This document shows positions 34,136-45,850 of a stretch of 64,000 nucleotides of DNA, piece by piece (position 1 is the first letter of the stretch; each line of letters opens with the position of its first letter). The DNA is from Macrotis lagotis (Eukaryota; Chordata; Mammalia; Peramelemorphia; Peramelidae). The translations under genes were made by a program, and so were the position numbers. Below the pieces are notes generated by a model. It searched no databases. It had not been told where the DNA came from and saw only the letters and a list, made by a program, of their open reading frames with translations. Location: positions 242,274,583 to 242,338,582 of the forward strand of contig NC_133661.1 of NCBI RefSeq assembly GCF_037893015.1. Reading direction: 5' to 3'.

Positions 34136-34559
34136 GAGCTGATCAACCTTGATGAATGCAGCTCTTCTCAGCAGTTCCAAACTCAAAGAGTTAGGAAAAT
34201 CCTGTCAGACTTGTTATGGACAGTCTTACTCACATCCAGAGAAAGAAAAATAAAACTTACAAAGCCTGAATGAATATTTTATACTTTTTAAAAATTTCTC
34301 TTATATTTTTCCTTCCTATGTCATGATTTTATTTCTTTTCCCTTAGTTCTAATTTCTCATACAGAAAATGACTAATCTGTAAACATTGAAATATATGTAC
34401 AATGTTCACCAGACTGTATGCCATTGAAGGGGGGGGGTAAGAAGAGAGTGTGGAAAGAAACCATGTAAATTAAAAATATGCACATGCATGTGAATGAAAG
34501 TTAAAGTTTTTCATAACATGTAATTACAAAAACAAAATAAAATATCAATTGGGAAAAAA

Positions 34560-34944
34560 TGCCACAAAAATGTCATGCAATGACCCCACTGAGTTTTATG
34601 CTTCAACTTCAGTGTTCCCAGTGTATTCATAAGAGTTCTGTTAAAGTGTTTTGCCTATGAATTTCCTTGAGGTTAAGATCACCTCCAAAACTGTTTACTC
34701 CTGACGCCCCTCTAAATCAGATCTCATTGCTCCTTGAGAAAGAAGGGCATCTAACAATAGTTCAAATGATGGTAGGCTTAACTTGTGCCTCCTCAATGAA
34801 ATCGCACTATTATCTTTTCATCTTTATAATCTATAGGGTCAATTTTTAGATTTTCTGACAATTATTGTTCATATGGTTATTTTAGTCCCTTTGAAGAGAG
34901 ATAATGAAGATGGGGAAACTTTTAGAGACTTGTGCCAACTGAAA
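34560..34944. other. No feature recognised
   Basis: Unique-looking gap between a plus-strand and a minus-strand L1. Confidence 0.45.
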
Positions 34945-36288
34945 ACACTCTTTTTAAATCATATATTTTGTATACTTGTTCCAATTACACGAAAAAATAA
35001 TTTTTAACATTCATTTAAAAAAATTTTGAACTCCAATGTTGTTCTCTCTCTCCTTCCCTTCTTGAGAAGACAAATAAATCTGATATAACTTGAATACATC
35101 ATCTTTTTTCAATATCAGTCATGTTATGAAAGAAGAAACAGACCAAGGGGAAAAAAAGACAAAAAATGAAAATAGTGTATTTTGATTTGTATTTAGACTC
35201 CATCAGGTCTTTCCCTGGATTTGAATAGCATTTTTCATTATGAGTCCTTTGTAATTGGATCACTGTATTGCATAGAAAAACTAAGTTATTTAGCTGATTA
35301 CCCTACAATTATTGTTGTTACTATGTGTAATGTCCATCTGATTCTGCTTACTTTCTTTGCATCCATTCAATTATTTCCAGGTTTTTTTTGAAATTCTCCT
35401 AGTCCTCATTTCTTATAACACAATAGCATTCCAATCCATTCCATTCATATATTATAACTAGTTCAGTCATTCCCCTATTGATGGATATCTCCTCAATCTG
35501 TAATTTGTTATCATCACATAAAACATTGCTATAAATAGTTTTGTACAAGTTGGATCTCCACCCCCCCACACTTTTAAAAATCTCTTTGGGATACTGATTT
35601 GGGGGTCATATTGTGGGCATACACAGTTTGATTGCCTTTTGGACAGAATTCTAAATTGCTCTCTAAGGGCTGTTGGACCAATTCACAGCTCCACCAGTAG
35701 GGTATTAGTGAGCCCATTTCCCCACAAGCCCTCCAACATTTATCATTTACCTTTTCTGACATATTAACTAAAATGACAGGTAGGAGGCAATGCATCAGAA
35801 TTATTTTAATGTGCATTTCTTGTATCAATAGTGATTTTGAGCATGACAATAGATAGCTTTGATTTCTTTATGGGAAGATTGCCTCTTTACTATTTTTGAT
35901 CATATATATCAATTCCACTGAATTCTCTATATAATTGAAAAATGAGGTCTTTATCAGAGATATTTGCTATTAAAAAACTATTTCCCTGCTTTCTTTTTAA
36001 TCTTGATAGCATTAGGCTTTTCTTTCTATGGGGAAACCCTTTTTGATATAATCAAAATTTTCCATCTAATATTACATGATACTCTATTATCTCTATCTTC
36101 TCCATAGATTTGACAGGCAAACTATTCCTTACTTTCCTAATTTGCTTAAGGTATCATATTTTGTATCTAAATTATGTTTACATTTTGACCTTATTTTATT
36201 ATATGGGATAAGATGTTGGTTTATACCTAGTTTCTGCCATTCTATTTTCCATTTTTCCCAGACGTTTTTAGTAGTGAACCAAATGATC
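34945..36288 (-). mobile_element. L1 LINE, 3' half
   Basis: In reverse it reads ORF2 C-terminal sequence and a 3' UTR of the CCAATTACA type, like 13545-14620. The minus frame 35574-35849 gives SCSKSLLIQEMHIKI, then CWRACGEMGSLIPYWWSCEL, the cysteine-rich end. Upstream relics reach DLWKG-type sequence (ATAGATTTGACAGGCAAAC near 36105) and end near 36288. It is 5'-truncated and has several stops. Confidence 0.85.
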
Positions 36289-36295
36289 ACTCTCT

Positions 36296-36440
36296 ACAGG
36301 GCCTTAATAAAGGAAAAATCAGAGGTTCACCAGTGATGTTTCATTTGTTATTGTTCATTGCAGTATTTCCATCTTCTACTCATTCATCCCTGCTAATATC
36401 TACTATAGATGCAATTACTACAGCTCCCCAGGAGATGGTG
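36296..36440 (+). repeat. Unnamed two-copy repeat, copy 2
   Basis: It aligns with 25678-25790 through TTAATAA, TCAGAGGTTCAC, CATTCATCCCTGCT and CTCCCCAGGAG. It lies directly upstream of the long L1's target duplication. Confidence 0.5.
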
Positions 36441-36455
36441 TTTCTCTTTCTCCTT

Positions 36456-36469
36456 AATCAATAGAATCA
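36456..36469. repeat. L1 target-site duplication, left copy
   Basis: AATCAATAGAATCA, repeated exactly at 43424-43437. Confidence 0.9.
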
Positions 36470-36477
36470 CTTCTGTC

Positions 36478-36488
36478 CAAGATGGCGG
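36478..36488 (+). promoter_or_regulatory. YY1-like site at L1 5' end
   Basis: CCAAGATGGCG begins nine bases into the element. The YY1 core near the first bases is known in human L1, where it positions transcription start. Confidence 0.6.
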
Positions 36489-37258
36489 AGAGAAGACAGG
36501 CACAGTTCTAAAGTCTCCTGACCTTTCCCCATCTATCAAATGAAATAAACCTCTTAACAGAAATCCAACCCACAAAACCCAGAAAGAAAAGCCAGGAGAA
36601 AGAACATCTACCTCAGGATTTGTCTCCCCCAGCAGCACTGGATGAATTCAGGCAGGTGAGTCTGGGCTCAGAGGGAGGATTAGCCCCAGATTAGCAGCTG
36701 AATTGAAGCCAGGAGTCTGAGGGCCCAAGAGCCGGACCTGCTGGATCAGCAGTGGACTAGACAGCAGGGGCTTGAGTCAACTAGGGAGCAGAGGCACTGG
36801 TGTTGGTGCTGTCCCTCTGGAGCTTGTGGACAGGGCTGGGGGGAGGGTTCTGGTGTAGGAGAGCTGCATACACCATCCCTGGGCTCCTCTGGTCTGAGGA
36901 ACTCAGAGTCCACGCCTCCATTACAGCTCAGACCTCTTCCCAGAACAAACAAATGCAGACTACTTCTCCCTCAGGCCCAGGTGTGTGAGCAGAAGAACCA
37001 GTCCAGCTGACAATCAAGAGAGAGGAATGACTTCAGGCCAGGGTAAAGAGCACCACTGATTGAAGGCAAAAGAATTCAATAGCTCCAACTCCTCCCTCAA
37101 GCAAAAGAAGAAGGTCTCAATCAAGGTCACAGACACTCCAGAGAAAGCAACCAATACCTCCTACTGGCCAGCCAGAGAAATTAAACTCAGTGAGCAAAAC
37201 CTCTAGTGATCCCAAGCCCCTGTGAACTAGCGCCTCCCCAACTCAAGGTCTTAGCAAA

Positions 37259-38326
37259 ATGAAGAAGGGTCAACGGAAAGGTGGAGCCATAGAAAAATTC
37301 TTGGAAGGGAAAGACCCTAACTCAGAAAGACCTAGAACCTCTGAGGAGAATACGATCTGGTCTTCAGTACAGAAAGACTTCCTTGAAGAAAAATCAACTG
37401 GAAAATTTGGGAGAGATAATTAATATCTTGCAACAAGAAAACAAATCCTTAGAAAGTACAATTGGACAAATACAAAAGGAGAACAAATCTCTCAGATCCT
37501 CAATTGGACAAATACAAAATGAGAATAAATCTCTCACATCATCAATTGGACAAATACAAAATAAGAATAATTCTCTCAGATCCTCATTTGGGCAAATTGA
37601 AAAAGAAAATAATTCTCTCAAAACCTTAATTGGTCAAATGGAAAGCTCTTTCAAAAAGTAGAATTGACCAATTGGAAAAGGAGTTGCAAAAGGTTAATGA
37701 AGAAAGCTCCTCCCCCCCAAAAAAGAATGGAGTCTACAGAAACTAATGACTCCATGAAACAGCAAGAGCCAGTAAAACAAAATCAAAAAATAGAAAAAAT
37801 AGAAGAAAATATAAAATACCTCATCAACAAAACCACTGACCTTGAGAATAGATCGAGGAAGGGCAACCTGAGAATTATAGGACTTCCTGAAAACACTGAA
37901 GAGAAAAAAAGCCTGGACTTAATATTACAGGATCTAGTGATGGAAAATTGCCCTAATATTATGGAATTGGAGGGCAAAGCAGTTATTGAAAGAATACATC
38001 TATCCTCTCTAGAAAAAGATCCTAAAATGAAAACACCAAGGAATGTTGTGGCCAAATTCCAGAACTATCAGATAAAAGAGAAAATCCTGCAAGCAGCCAG
38101 AAAGAAACAATTTAAATATCAAGGAGCTACAGTAAGGATTACACAGGACCTGGCTGCATCAACATTAAGGGATAAAAGGGCCTGGAATGAGATATTTCGA
38201 AGAGCAAGGTAGCTTCGAATACAGCCAAGAATCTACTTTCCTGCAAAGCTGAGCCTTCTCTTCCAGGGAAAAAGATGTACATTTAACGAAATGGAAGAAT
38301 TCCAAAAATTCCTGATGAAAAGATGA
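37259..38326 (+). pseudogene. L1 ORF1 (nucleic-acid chaperone), nearly intact relic
   Basis: It starts MKKGQRKGGAIEKFLEGK at the ATG following AGCAAA. A coiled coil of repeated 14-residue units follows (37440-37649). The RRM lies at about 37800-37990 (IEENIKYLINKTTDLENRSR, NLRIIGLPE). The C-terminal domain, with VAKFQNYQIKEKILQAARKK and GATVRITQDLA, runs to FQGKRCTFNEMEEFQKFLMK and a TGA at 38324. Damage: loss of an MKKEF-type block near 37390 with a frame change, frame changes near 37640 and at the C-run near 37713, and a TAG at 38210 where relatives read a sense codon. Family members assemble as trimers on L1 RNA. Confidence 0.9.
37440..37649 (+). repeat. 42-base tandem repeat in ORF1 coiled coil, five units
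   Basis: Units encode NKSLESTIGQIQKE, NKSLRSSIGQIQNE, NKSLTSSIGQIQNK, NNSLRSSFGQIEKE and NNSLKTLIGQMESS. Each is 14 residues (two heptads), so additions keep the coiled-coil register. The L1 relics at 7640 and 53648 have only two such units. Confidence 0.9.
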
Positions 38327-38929
38327 GAGCTAAATAGAAAATTTGGACATCAAACAGGAGGTTCAAGAGACACATGAAAAGGTAAAAGTAAAATAAAGGG
38401 GGGGGTGGTAAAAGGACAAAAACCTGCTATCCAATAAGTTGAAACTGGCTATATCCCAGCATGGGGAAAAAAATTCTCATAAATCTTGAGAACTGTAACT
38501 CTAACAGAGAGAATATAGCCAGAAATGATGGACATTCATGATCTATCCATGAGACTGCTACCTAAAGGGATGTAACTGGCTTTAACCCCACTTGGGAGAA
38601 AGACTCTAATAACTCTCAAGAATTTTAACTCTATTAGATAGAATATATTGAGCTAGAAGTGACACTCAGAATTTTCTATGACTCAGATAGAATGATCTAA
38701 AAAACACTACCTCCTTTAAAAGGGGGACAGGAAAGAGACAGGAGGAGGGAGGGGATTGAATGGGGGTAAATCTCATTACACTAAGAGGTACAAAAAAAAT
38801 CTATGGTAATAGAGAGGAAGAAGGGAGCAGAGGAGAAACACCTGAATCTTCTTCTTATCAGACTTGGCTTAAAGTCAACCTACACATACTCATTTAATTT
38901 ATAAAACATCTAACTTTTCAAGTATTAAA

Positions 38930-39055
38930 AGGGGAAAGGGGGAGGGGGGACAGAGAAAGGGAAGGGGAGTGGGGGGGGGGGAAAGGGGAAATAACAAAAG
39001 GAAGGGAAGGGAAAAGGGAAAAAGGGAAAGGGGAAAGAAAGGGGAAGGTGTGATA
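38930..39055 (+). repeat. G-rich purine tract in L1 inter-ORF region
   Basis: Almost pure A/G, with many runs of three to eleven Gs, such as GGGGGAGGGGGGA near 38939 and GGGAGTGGGGGGGGGG near 38967. A related tract lies at 54997-55125 in the other long L1. Confidence 0.9.
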
Positions 39056-39158
39056 TAGGAGGGCAAACACACTGAAGGTGGTGGTATTCAAAAACAAAAT
39101 ACTGGGGAATATGGATAAGGGGGCGAAGGGGGAAAAATACAAACAGAGCAAAGATAGC

Positions 39159-42100
39159 ATGGAGGGCAATAAAGAATTAATAATCATAATTTTGAATGTG
39201 AATGGGATGAACTCTCCCTTAAAATGTAAGCAAACAGCAGAGTGGATTAAGAACCAGAATCTGACAATATGCTGCTTACAAGAAACTCATTTGAAGCCGA
39301 GAGATACATATAGAGTAAAGGTAAAAGGTTGGAGCAAAATATATTTTGCTTCAGCTGAAGTAAAAAAAGCAGGGGTAGCAATCCTTATCTCAGACAAAGC
39401 AGCAGCAAAATTAGATAGCATTAAAAGAGATAAGGAAGGAAACTTTATCCTCCTAAAAGGTACCATGGACAATAAAGTTATTTCAATACTGAATATATAT
39501 GCACCAACTGGGACAGCATCCAAATTCTTAGAGGAGGAGCTGAAAGAACTACAGGAAGACCTAGACAGCAAAACTCTACTAATGGGAGACCTCAACCTCC
39601 CGCACTCAGATCTAGATGAATTGAATCATAAAATAAACAAGAAAGAAGTTAAGGAGGTAAATAGATTCTTAGAAAAATTAAATATCGTAGACTTATGGAG
39701 GAGACTGAATGGGGATAGAAAGAAATACACCTTTTTCTCTGCAGTACATGGAATTTATACAATAATTGACCATGTACTAGGACATAAAAACCTAATGTTC
39801 TACTGTAGAAAGGCAGAAGTAGAGAATACATCTTTCTCAGATTACAATGCAATAAAAGTCATATGCAATATTGGGCCAAGGAGATATAGACCCAGAACAA
39901 ATTGGAAACTGAATAACCTCATTTTAAAAAATGAGTGGGGGGGGCAACTAGGTGGCGTAATGGATAAAGCACCAGCTCTGGAGTCTGGAGTACCTGGGTT
40001 CAAATCCGGTCTCAGGCACTTAATAATAACCTAGCTGTATGGTCTTGGACAAGCCACTTAACCCTGTTTGCCTTGCAAAAACCTAAAAAAAAATGAGTCC
40101 ACCAAAAAACAAATTATAGAAAGAATTAACCATTTTATCCTAGATAAGCTAATAATGAAACAACATACCAAAACCTATGGGATTCATTCAAAGTGACTCT
40201 CAGGGGATATATTATAGCTTTAAATGCTTACATGAATAAATTGGAAAAAGAGTAAATCAATGAACTAAACATGCAACTAAAAAAATTAGAGAAAGAACAA
40301 ATCAAAAATTCCCAATTAAATACCAAATTAGAAATTCTAAAAATTACAGGAGAAATTAATAAAATTGAAAGCAAAAAAAATTGTTGAATTAATAAATAAA
40401 ACCAAAAGTTGGTATTATGAAAAAAACCAATAAAACTGATAAACCTCTGGTCAATTTGATTAAATAAAAGAATAAGAAAACTAAATTGCTAGTATCATAA
40501 ATGAAAAAGGTAAACTCACCAGCACTGAGGAGGAAATTAAAGTAATAATTTGAAATTATTTTGCACAACTCTATGCCAACAAATTTGATAATCTAAGTGA
40601 AATGGATGAATATTTACAATAATATAAGTTGCCCAGGTTAAATGAAGAAGAGATTAAATACCTAAACAACCCTATCTCAGAAAAAGAAATTCAACAAGCC
40701 ATCATTGAACTCCGTAAGAAAATATCTCCAGGGCCTGATGGATTCATAAGTGAATTCTTCCAAACATGTGAGGAACAATTGGTTCCAATTCTATATAAAC
40801 TCTTTGGAAATATAGGGAAGGTTGTAACTCTGTCTAACTCTTTCTATGAAACCAATATGGTGCTGTTACCTAAGCCAGGAAGAGTTAAAACAGAGAAAGA
40901 AAACTATAGACCTATTTCCCTGTTGAACATAGATGCAAAAATCTTAAATAAAAGATTAGCAAAATGATTACAACAAGTTATCACCAGGATAATACACTAT
41001 GATCAAGTAGGATTTATTCTAGGAATGCAGGGTTGGTTCAATATTAGGAAATCTGTTAGTATACTCAATTATATCAACAACAAACCTATCAGAAATCATA
41101 TGATCATATCAATAGATGCTGAAAAAGCTTTTGACAAAATACAGCATCCATTCCTACTAAAAACACTAGAAAGTATAGGAATAAATGGACTGTTCCTTTA
41201 AATAATTGGCAGTATCTATCTGAAACCATCAACAAGCATTATATTCAATAACGAGAGGCTAGAGGCATTCCCAATAAGATCAGGGGTGAAACAAGGGTGT
41301 CCATTATCACCACTACTATTCAATATTGTATTAGAAATGTTAGCATCAGCAATTAGAGAAGAAAAAGAAATTGAAGGAATTAGAATTGGGAAGGAAGAGA
41401 CAAAACTCTCACTCTTTGCAGATGACACAATGGTCTACCTAGATAATTCCAAGAAATCATCCAAAAAACTACTGGAAACAATTAGCAATTTTAGCAAAGT
41501 TGCAGGTTATAAAATAAACCCTCATAAATCCTCAACTTTTTTATATATGTCTAGCAAGATACAGCAGGAAGAGCTAGAAAGAGAAATCCCAGTCAAAGTA
41601 ACCTCAGTCAATATAAAATACTTGGGAGTCCATTTGCCAAGACAGACTCAGAAGCTTTCTGAAAACAATTATAAAACACTTCTCAGGCAAAATGAATCAG
41701 ATTTAAATAACTGGGCAAATATCAACTGCTCATGGATAGGTAGAGGTAATATAAGAAAAATGATAATTCTACCAAAACTAAACTATGTTTAGTGCCCTAC
41801 CAATCAAAATTCCAAAAAATTACTTTAATGAGTTAGAAAAAATTGTAAGTAAATTCATATGGAGAAATAAAAAGTCAAGAATTGACAGGAGCTTAATGAA
41901 AAAAATGCAAAAGAAGGTGGCTTAGCCCTACCTCATCTAAAATTATATTATAAAGCATCAGTCAACAGAACTGTTTGGTACTGGCTAAGAAATAGAGTAG
42001 TGCACCAGTGGAATAGATTAGGTGTAAAAGCAGGAGATGATTATAGTAATCTGCTGTTTGATAAACCCAAAGAGTCTAGCCATTGGGATAAAAACTCCCT

Positions 42101-43042
42101 CTTTGACAAAAACTGCTGGGATAATTGGAAGTTAGTATGGAAGAAACTTAGATTAGACCAACACCTAACACCCTCTACCAAGATAAGATCCAAATGTTTA
42201 CAAGACTTAGACATAGAAAACAATACTATAAGCAAATTAGAAGATCAAGGACTAGTTTACCTGTCAGATCTATGGAAAGGGGAGCAGTTTATGACTAAGG
42301 AACAGATGGAGAACAATACTAAAAACAAACCAGATGATTTCAGTCACATTAAGTTAAAAAAGCTTTTGAACAGATAAAACCACTGCAACCAAGATCAAAA
42401 GAAATGTAGTAAAGTGGGAAACAATCTTTACAACTAATGTTTCTGACAGTTGACAAATGGTCAAAGGATATGCAAAGGCAACTTACAGATGAGGAGATCA
42501 AAGCAATCCATAATCATATGAAAAATTGCTCTAAATCATTACTTATTAGAGAAATACAAATTAAAGCTTCTCTGAGGTACCACCTCATACCTCTCAGACT
42601 GGCCAATTTGACCAGAAAGGATAATGATCATTGTTGGAAGGGTTGTGGGAAATCTGGGACACTATTACACTGTGAGTGAAGCTGTGAACTCATACAACCT
42701 TTCTGGAGAGAAATTTGGAACTACACCCAAGGGGCAACAAACCCACTACTGGGTCTATACCTTGAAGAGATGATGAAAAAGGGTAAAAACATCACTTCTA
42801 CAAAAATATTCATAGCAGCCCTGTTTGTGGTAGCAAAGAATTGGAAATCAAGTAAATGTCCTTCAGTTGGGGAATGGTTTAGCAAAGTGTGGTATATGTA
42901 TGCCATGGAACACTATTGTTCTATTAGAAACCAGGAGGGACGGGGTTTCAGGGAAGCCTGGAGGGATTTGCATGAACTGATGCTGAGTGAGATGAGCAGA
43001 ACCAGAAAAACACTGTACACCCTAACAGCAACATGGGAGTGA
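39159..43042 (+). pseudogene. L1 ORF2 (endonuclease and reverse transcriptase), broken
   Basis: ORF2 probably starts MEGNKELIIIILNVNGMNS; upstream in-frame codons from 39078 look non-conserved. The endonuclease is open to 39936: NVNG, QETHL, MGDLNLP, FFSAVHGIYTIIDHVLG and SDYNAI, with Tyr where SDH is usual. After the SINE, RT segments appear in separate open stretches: [20 protein letters not shown] and SPGPDGF (40629-40967), then [18 protein letters not shown] and LFADD at 41411-41425 (41286-41792). The DLWKGEQFM region is at 42000-42377 and CWKGCGKSGTLLHC at 42437-42679. The last frame ends TLYTLTATWE at 43042. In human L1 these domains nick target DNA and copy the RNA in place. Confidence 0.9.
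39937..40087 (+). mobile_element. WSINE-type SINE, younger subtype, inside L1 ORF2
   Basis: Head GGGGGGGCAACTAGGTGGCG, then GGATAAAGCACCAGCTCTGG, GGGTTCAAATCC (clear B box), GCAAAAACC and an A-run. It is flanked by an exact 11-base duplication, AAAAAATGAGT (39926-39936, 40088-40098). The endonuclease frame reads on into it and stops at 40034, adding a SINE-coded tail ending FKSGLRHLIIT. Confidence 0.96.
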
Positions 43043-43335
43043 TGATCAACCTTGAAGGACTTGCTCATTCCATCAGTGCAACAATCGGGAACAATTTTGG
43101 GCTGTCTGAAACGGAGAGTGCCATCTGTATCCAGATAAGGAAATGTGGAGTTTGAACAAAGTTCAAGGACTATTTCCTTTAATTTAGAAAAAAACCCCGA
43201 TATCTTATTGTCTGATCTTGTTACCTCTTAGACTTCTTGGCTCTTCTTTAAGGAAATGATTTCTCTCTCATCACACCCAATTTGGATGAAGGTACAACAT
43301 GGAAACAAAGTAAAGACTGACAGATTGCTTTCCAT

Positions 43336-43368
43336 GGGGGGGTGGGGGGAGGAAATAAGATTGGGGGG
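43336..43368 (+). repeat. G-rich tract in L1 3' UTR
   Basis: Runs GGGGGGG, GGGGGG and GGGGGG are separated by short spacers. A G-rich polypurine tract in the 3' UTR is a known feature of mammalian L1. Confidence 0.85.
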
Positions 43369-43423
43369 AAAATTGTAAAACTCAAATAATATCTTTAATT
43401 AAAAATAAATTTAAAAAAGAAAA

Positions 43424-43437
43424 AATCAATAGAATCA
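43424..43437. repeat. L1 target-site duplication, right copy
   Basis: AATCAATAGAATCA, identical to 36456-36469. Confidence 0.9.
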
Positions 43438-43439
43438 AT

Positions 43440-44665
43440 TCTGAATGTGTGAGGGGGTATTCCATTGCTTAGGCAGTCATAATTACCTCTATAATATATA
43501 GTCAATACTTATTCAGTACCTATGATCTGTGTTAATCACTAAGGATACAAAGGAGAAAAAGAACAATCTCTTTTCAAAGAACTTGCAATCTAGTACAGGA
43601 AGAAAATATACAAAAGAAAGCAAATAGAAGGCCATCTGAAAGCACCTAGTATGGTGGCATGATGATAGTTTCATGATGTTTATGAAGTCCAAAGTAAACA
43701 GAGCTGCTCCTGGGAAATTAAGTGTTGAGTGCAAAATTCTGAGGCTTCAGGAAGAATAGAATGCTCTGCTCCCCCCAGCCCAAGCCTTCCACTCAAAGGT
43801 AAGAAGTAACTATGAGATCTAAAGGAGGTGTTGAGTATCAAAGTTAAATCAGACTTATGATGATAAGATTTCAGGTGACAAGTTATCCTCAGGGAGGTAT
43901 TTTTTTTTTTTTGTGGAGAAGAAATCAAATAGAGCAACTAATGAGAAATCATCAACTATATTCTCCCTTAGCATTTGAAGCAGCTGATGATGTTATTAAC
44001 TTTCTAATCATATACTTTCATCATTGCTTTTTGCAGTAGTTATTCCAGGTTTTGAACAGTCTGACAACTTCTCTTCATTTGTTTAGGAGGTAATTTGAAA
44101 TTTAATATAAAGTTCCTCTGTATTGTAAGTACCACCAAATAGCCTAGCAAGAATCTAATTATATTTAAGTCCCATAACCAAGGACCATTATATCTTCAAG
44201 TTGCATAGAACAGCAAAGGAAGGTTTCCTGATGATTTTTAGTAAGTACTTCTTTTTTCCCTTCCTACATCAGACACCAGTCCCTGCCTTAGTATCTTATC
44301 CCTGAAATATGTTCTAATCATCACAGTTATCATAGCTTTGTTTCCAGGTAAACAGACAGTTCTATCTGATAAAAAGTTCAGTTATCTACAGAAAGACTTG
44401 CTTGCTTCAGAGCCTATTCCATGGCTTCAGCCCTAGTTTCTGTGGGCACCAAGTCATAGACTCCTTTACCTTCCATCAAGAGAAGAGTGTCCTAATCAGT
44501 TCTATTGCATTTACATAATTTATCACTTCTTCTGTATGAAGGATTTCATATTACTTAACAATTACTTGATGGACTACAAGGTTTAATAAAAAAAAAGATA
44601 AGTTACACTTGTAGGCATTGCCCCTTCTCTCACCTAGAAGTTACAGTTCTTCAGCACTCAAAAAC
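43440..44665. other. No feature recognised
   Basis: Unique-looking sequence with a T-run at 43901-43912. No open frame shows a domain. Confidence 0.4.
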
Positions 44666-44666
44666 C

Positions 44667-44667
<1 letters not shown>

Positions 44668-44702
<35 letters not shown>
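44668..44702. repeat. (CA)n microsatellite
   Basis: About 17 uninterrupted CA units. Confidence 0.98.
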
Positions 44703-44704
<2 letters not shown>

Positions 44705-45650
44705 AAGAACCACAGAGAGGTTTAAGTAAGGGATACAATGGTTATTTGTATACTAACTCTGATACCTTCATGAGTCTTGGCTCTGAATCTAACCATGGAA
44801 CTCCTCATCACCTCCTAGCACTCACTCCTACTGCTGGACAGAAGGCTCCCCTAAGTTCATGTTGAATTGAAATTCAGCATGCAAAATTTATATGACCTAA
44901 AATCTATGCCTTCATTGGAATTGTTTGAGATCATTCTCCCTGGGGCCCTCTTCCACAGGAAGAATGCTAAGTTTGGGGGATGTTTCATTTTTCTGCCTTT
45001 GCTTTAAGTTCTCAGTAAATATAACTTTCAAAAGTTAATTGACATCATTGGTTAATTGAAATTGCAGGGTAAAAAACAGTGAATGGAGATTAGTGAGGTT
45101 AGTTTTAGAATATTCCAATATCTAGTCTAATGATTATTGGGTGATAGAATTCTGAATAATCAGTTGCCTTCTGGGGACTCCACAAGACACTAAGAGAGAG
45201 TTAAGAAGTGGGTACATTGAACTGATTTTATTTACCACCCTATTAAACATCTGTATCAATCCTGTGACTGTTCTAATAGGGAAAGGGAAGGAGGCTAACC
45301 ACAGTGCAAAATCATGAATTTACCACTGAAACTCAGTCTATTGTTTTTTGTGTTTTTTTTTACCACTGAAACTCTGCTTCCTGATTCTTCACTGATGTTT
45401 GCCTTTCCTTCTATAGATGCATTTGATTATTCTGTCTCTGGGCAAACTACTAGTTCTAAAGCAGATGAATGATTAGAGAATATTAAGACAGTATTACCTA
45501 CTAGGTCCCAGCCAGCTGAATTTTCATTTTGTTTCCATTTCTTTTATCAAAAATACTAATTGCTAAACTGTACAAGGTAGAACTTGTTTTAAGATAGACT
45601 TGGAGTCTAAAATAAGCGGATGAATTAGATTCCAAAATATTTAAAGACCT
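44705..45650. other. No feature; small local duplication
   Basis: TTTACCACTGAAACTC occurs at 45318 and again near 45359, separated by a T-rich spacer. The remainder looks unique. Confidence 0.4.
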
Positions 45651-45654
45651 TACC

Positions 45655-45850
45655 AGACAAGGAGATGAAATGAGTTAGGTAGAGAAAAGAAAAAAAGAGG
45701 TAAAAGGAAGGGAGGGGAGAGAAGATAAATTGGGAGAGAGTATGGAACAGAAGAGTTTTAAGTGGAAGAGAGAAGGAATGGGAGGAAGAATAGGATAGAG
45801 GATGGGGAAAGAGCAGAGGAGAGAGGAAAGAGAGTGATGAATAAATCAAA
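45655..45850. repeat. Purine-rich (GA) tract
   Basis: Long A/G bias on the plus strand, for example GGAAGGGAGGGGAGAGAAG and AGAGGAGAGAGGAAAGAG. The reversed Ser/Leu/Phe-rich frame there is an artefact of this composition. Confidence 0.85.

Larger units (their letters stand above)
27885..34555 (+). mobile_element. L1 LINE, long decayed copy with both ends
   Basis: The 5' end is GGGATGGAGCCAAGATGGC, the same subtype as the old L1 at 4256. The 5' UTR runs to about 28420, an ORF1 relic to 29540, the inter-ORF region to about 31180, the ORF2 relic to about 34130, and the 3' UTR with a G-run at 34430 to an A-rich end near 34555. Two SINEs lie inside (29224, 32057). ORF2 lacks about 1 kb: endonuclease-end sequence at 31950 joins RT sequence ISRDAEKAFD at 31985. 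No target duplication was found. It is old and dead. Confidence 0.85.
36470..43423 (+). mobile_element. L1 LINE, full length, best preserved in the window
   Basis: The 5' UTR (36470-37258) begins CTTCTGTCCAAGATGGCGG. ORF1 spans 37259-38326, a purine-rich inter-ORF region 38327-39158, ORF2 39159-43042 (split by a SINE), and the 3' UTR 43043-43423, with a G-rich tract at 43336-43368 and an A-rich end. A perfect 14-base duplication, AATCAATAGAATCA, flanks the element. It retains long open frames in both ORFs, so it is the youngest long L1 here, but the SINE, frameshifts and several stops make it non-autonomous. Confidence 0.95.

Noticed and set aside
38918-39187. Minus-strand Ser/Phe/Pro-rich frame
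   Set aside because: It is the antisense translation of the purine tract in the L1 inter-ORF region.
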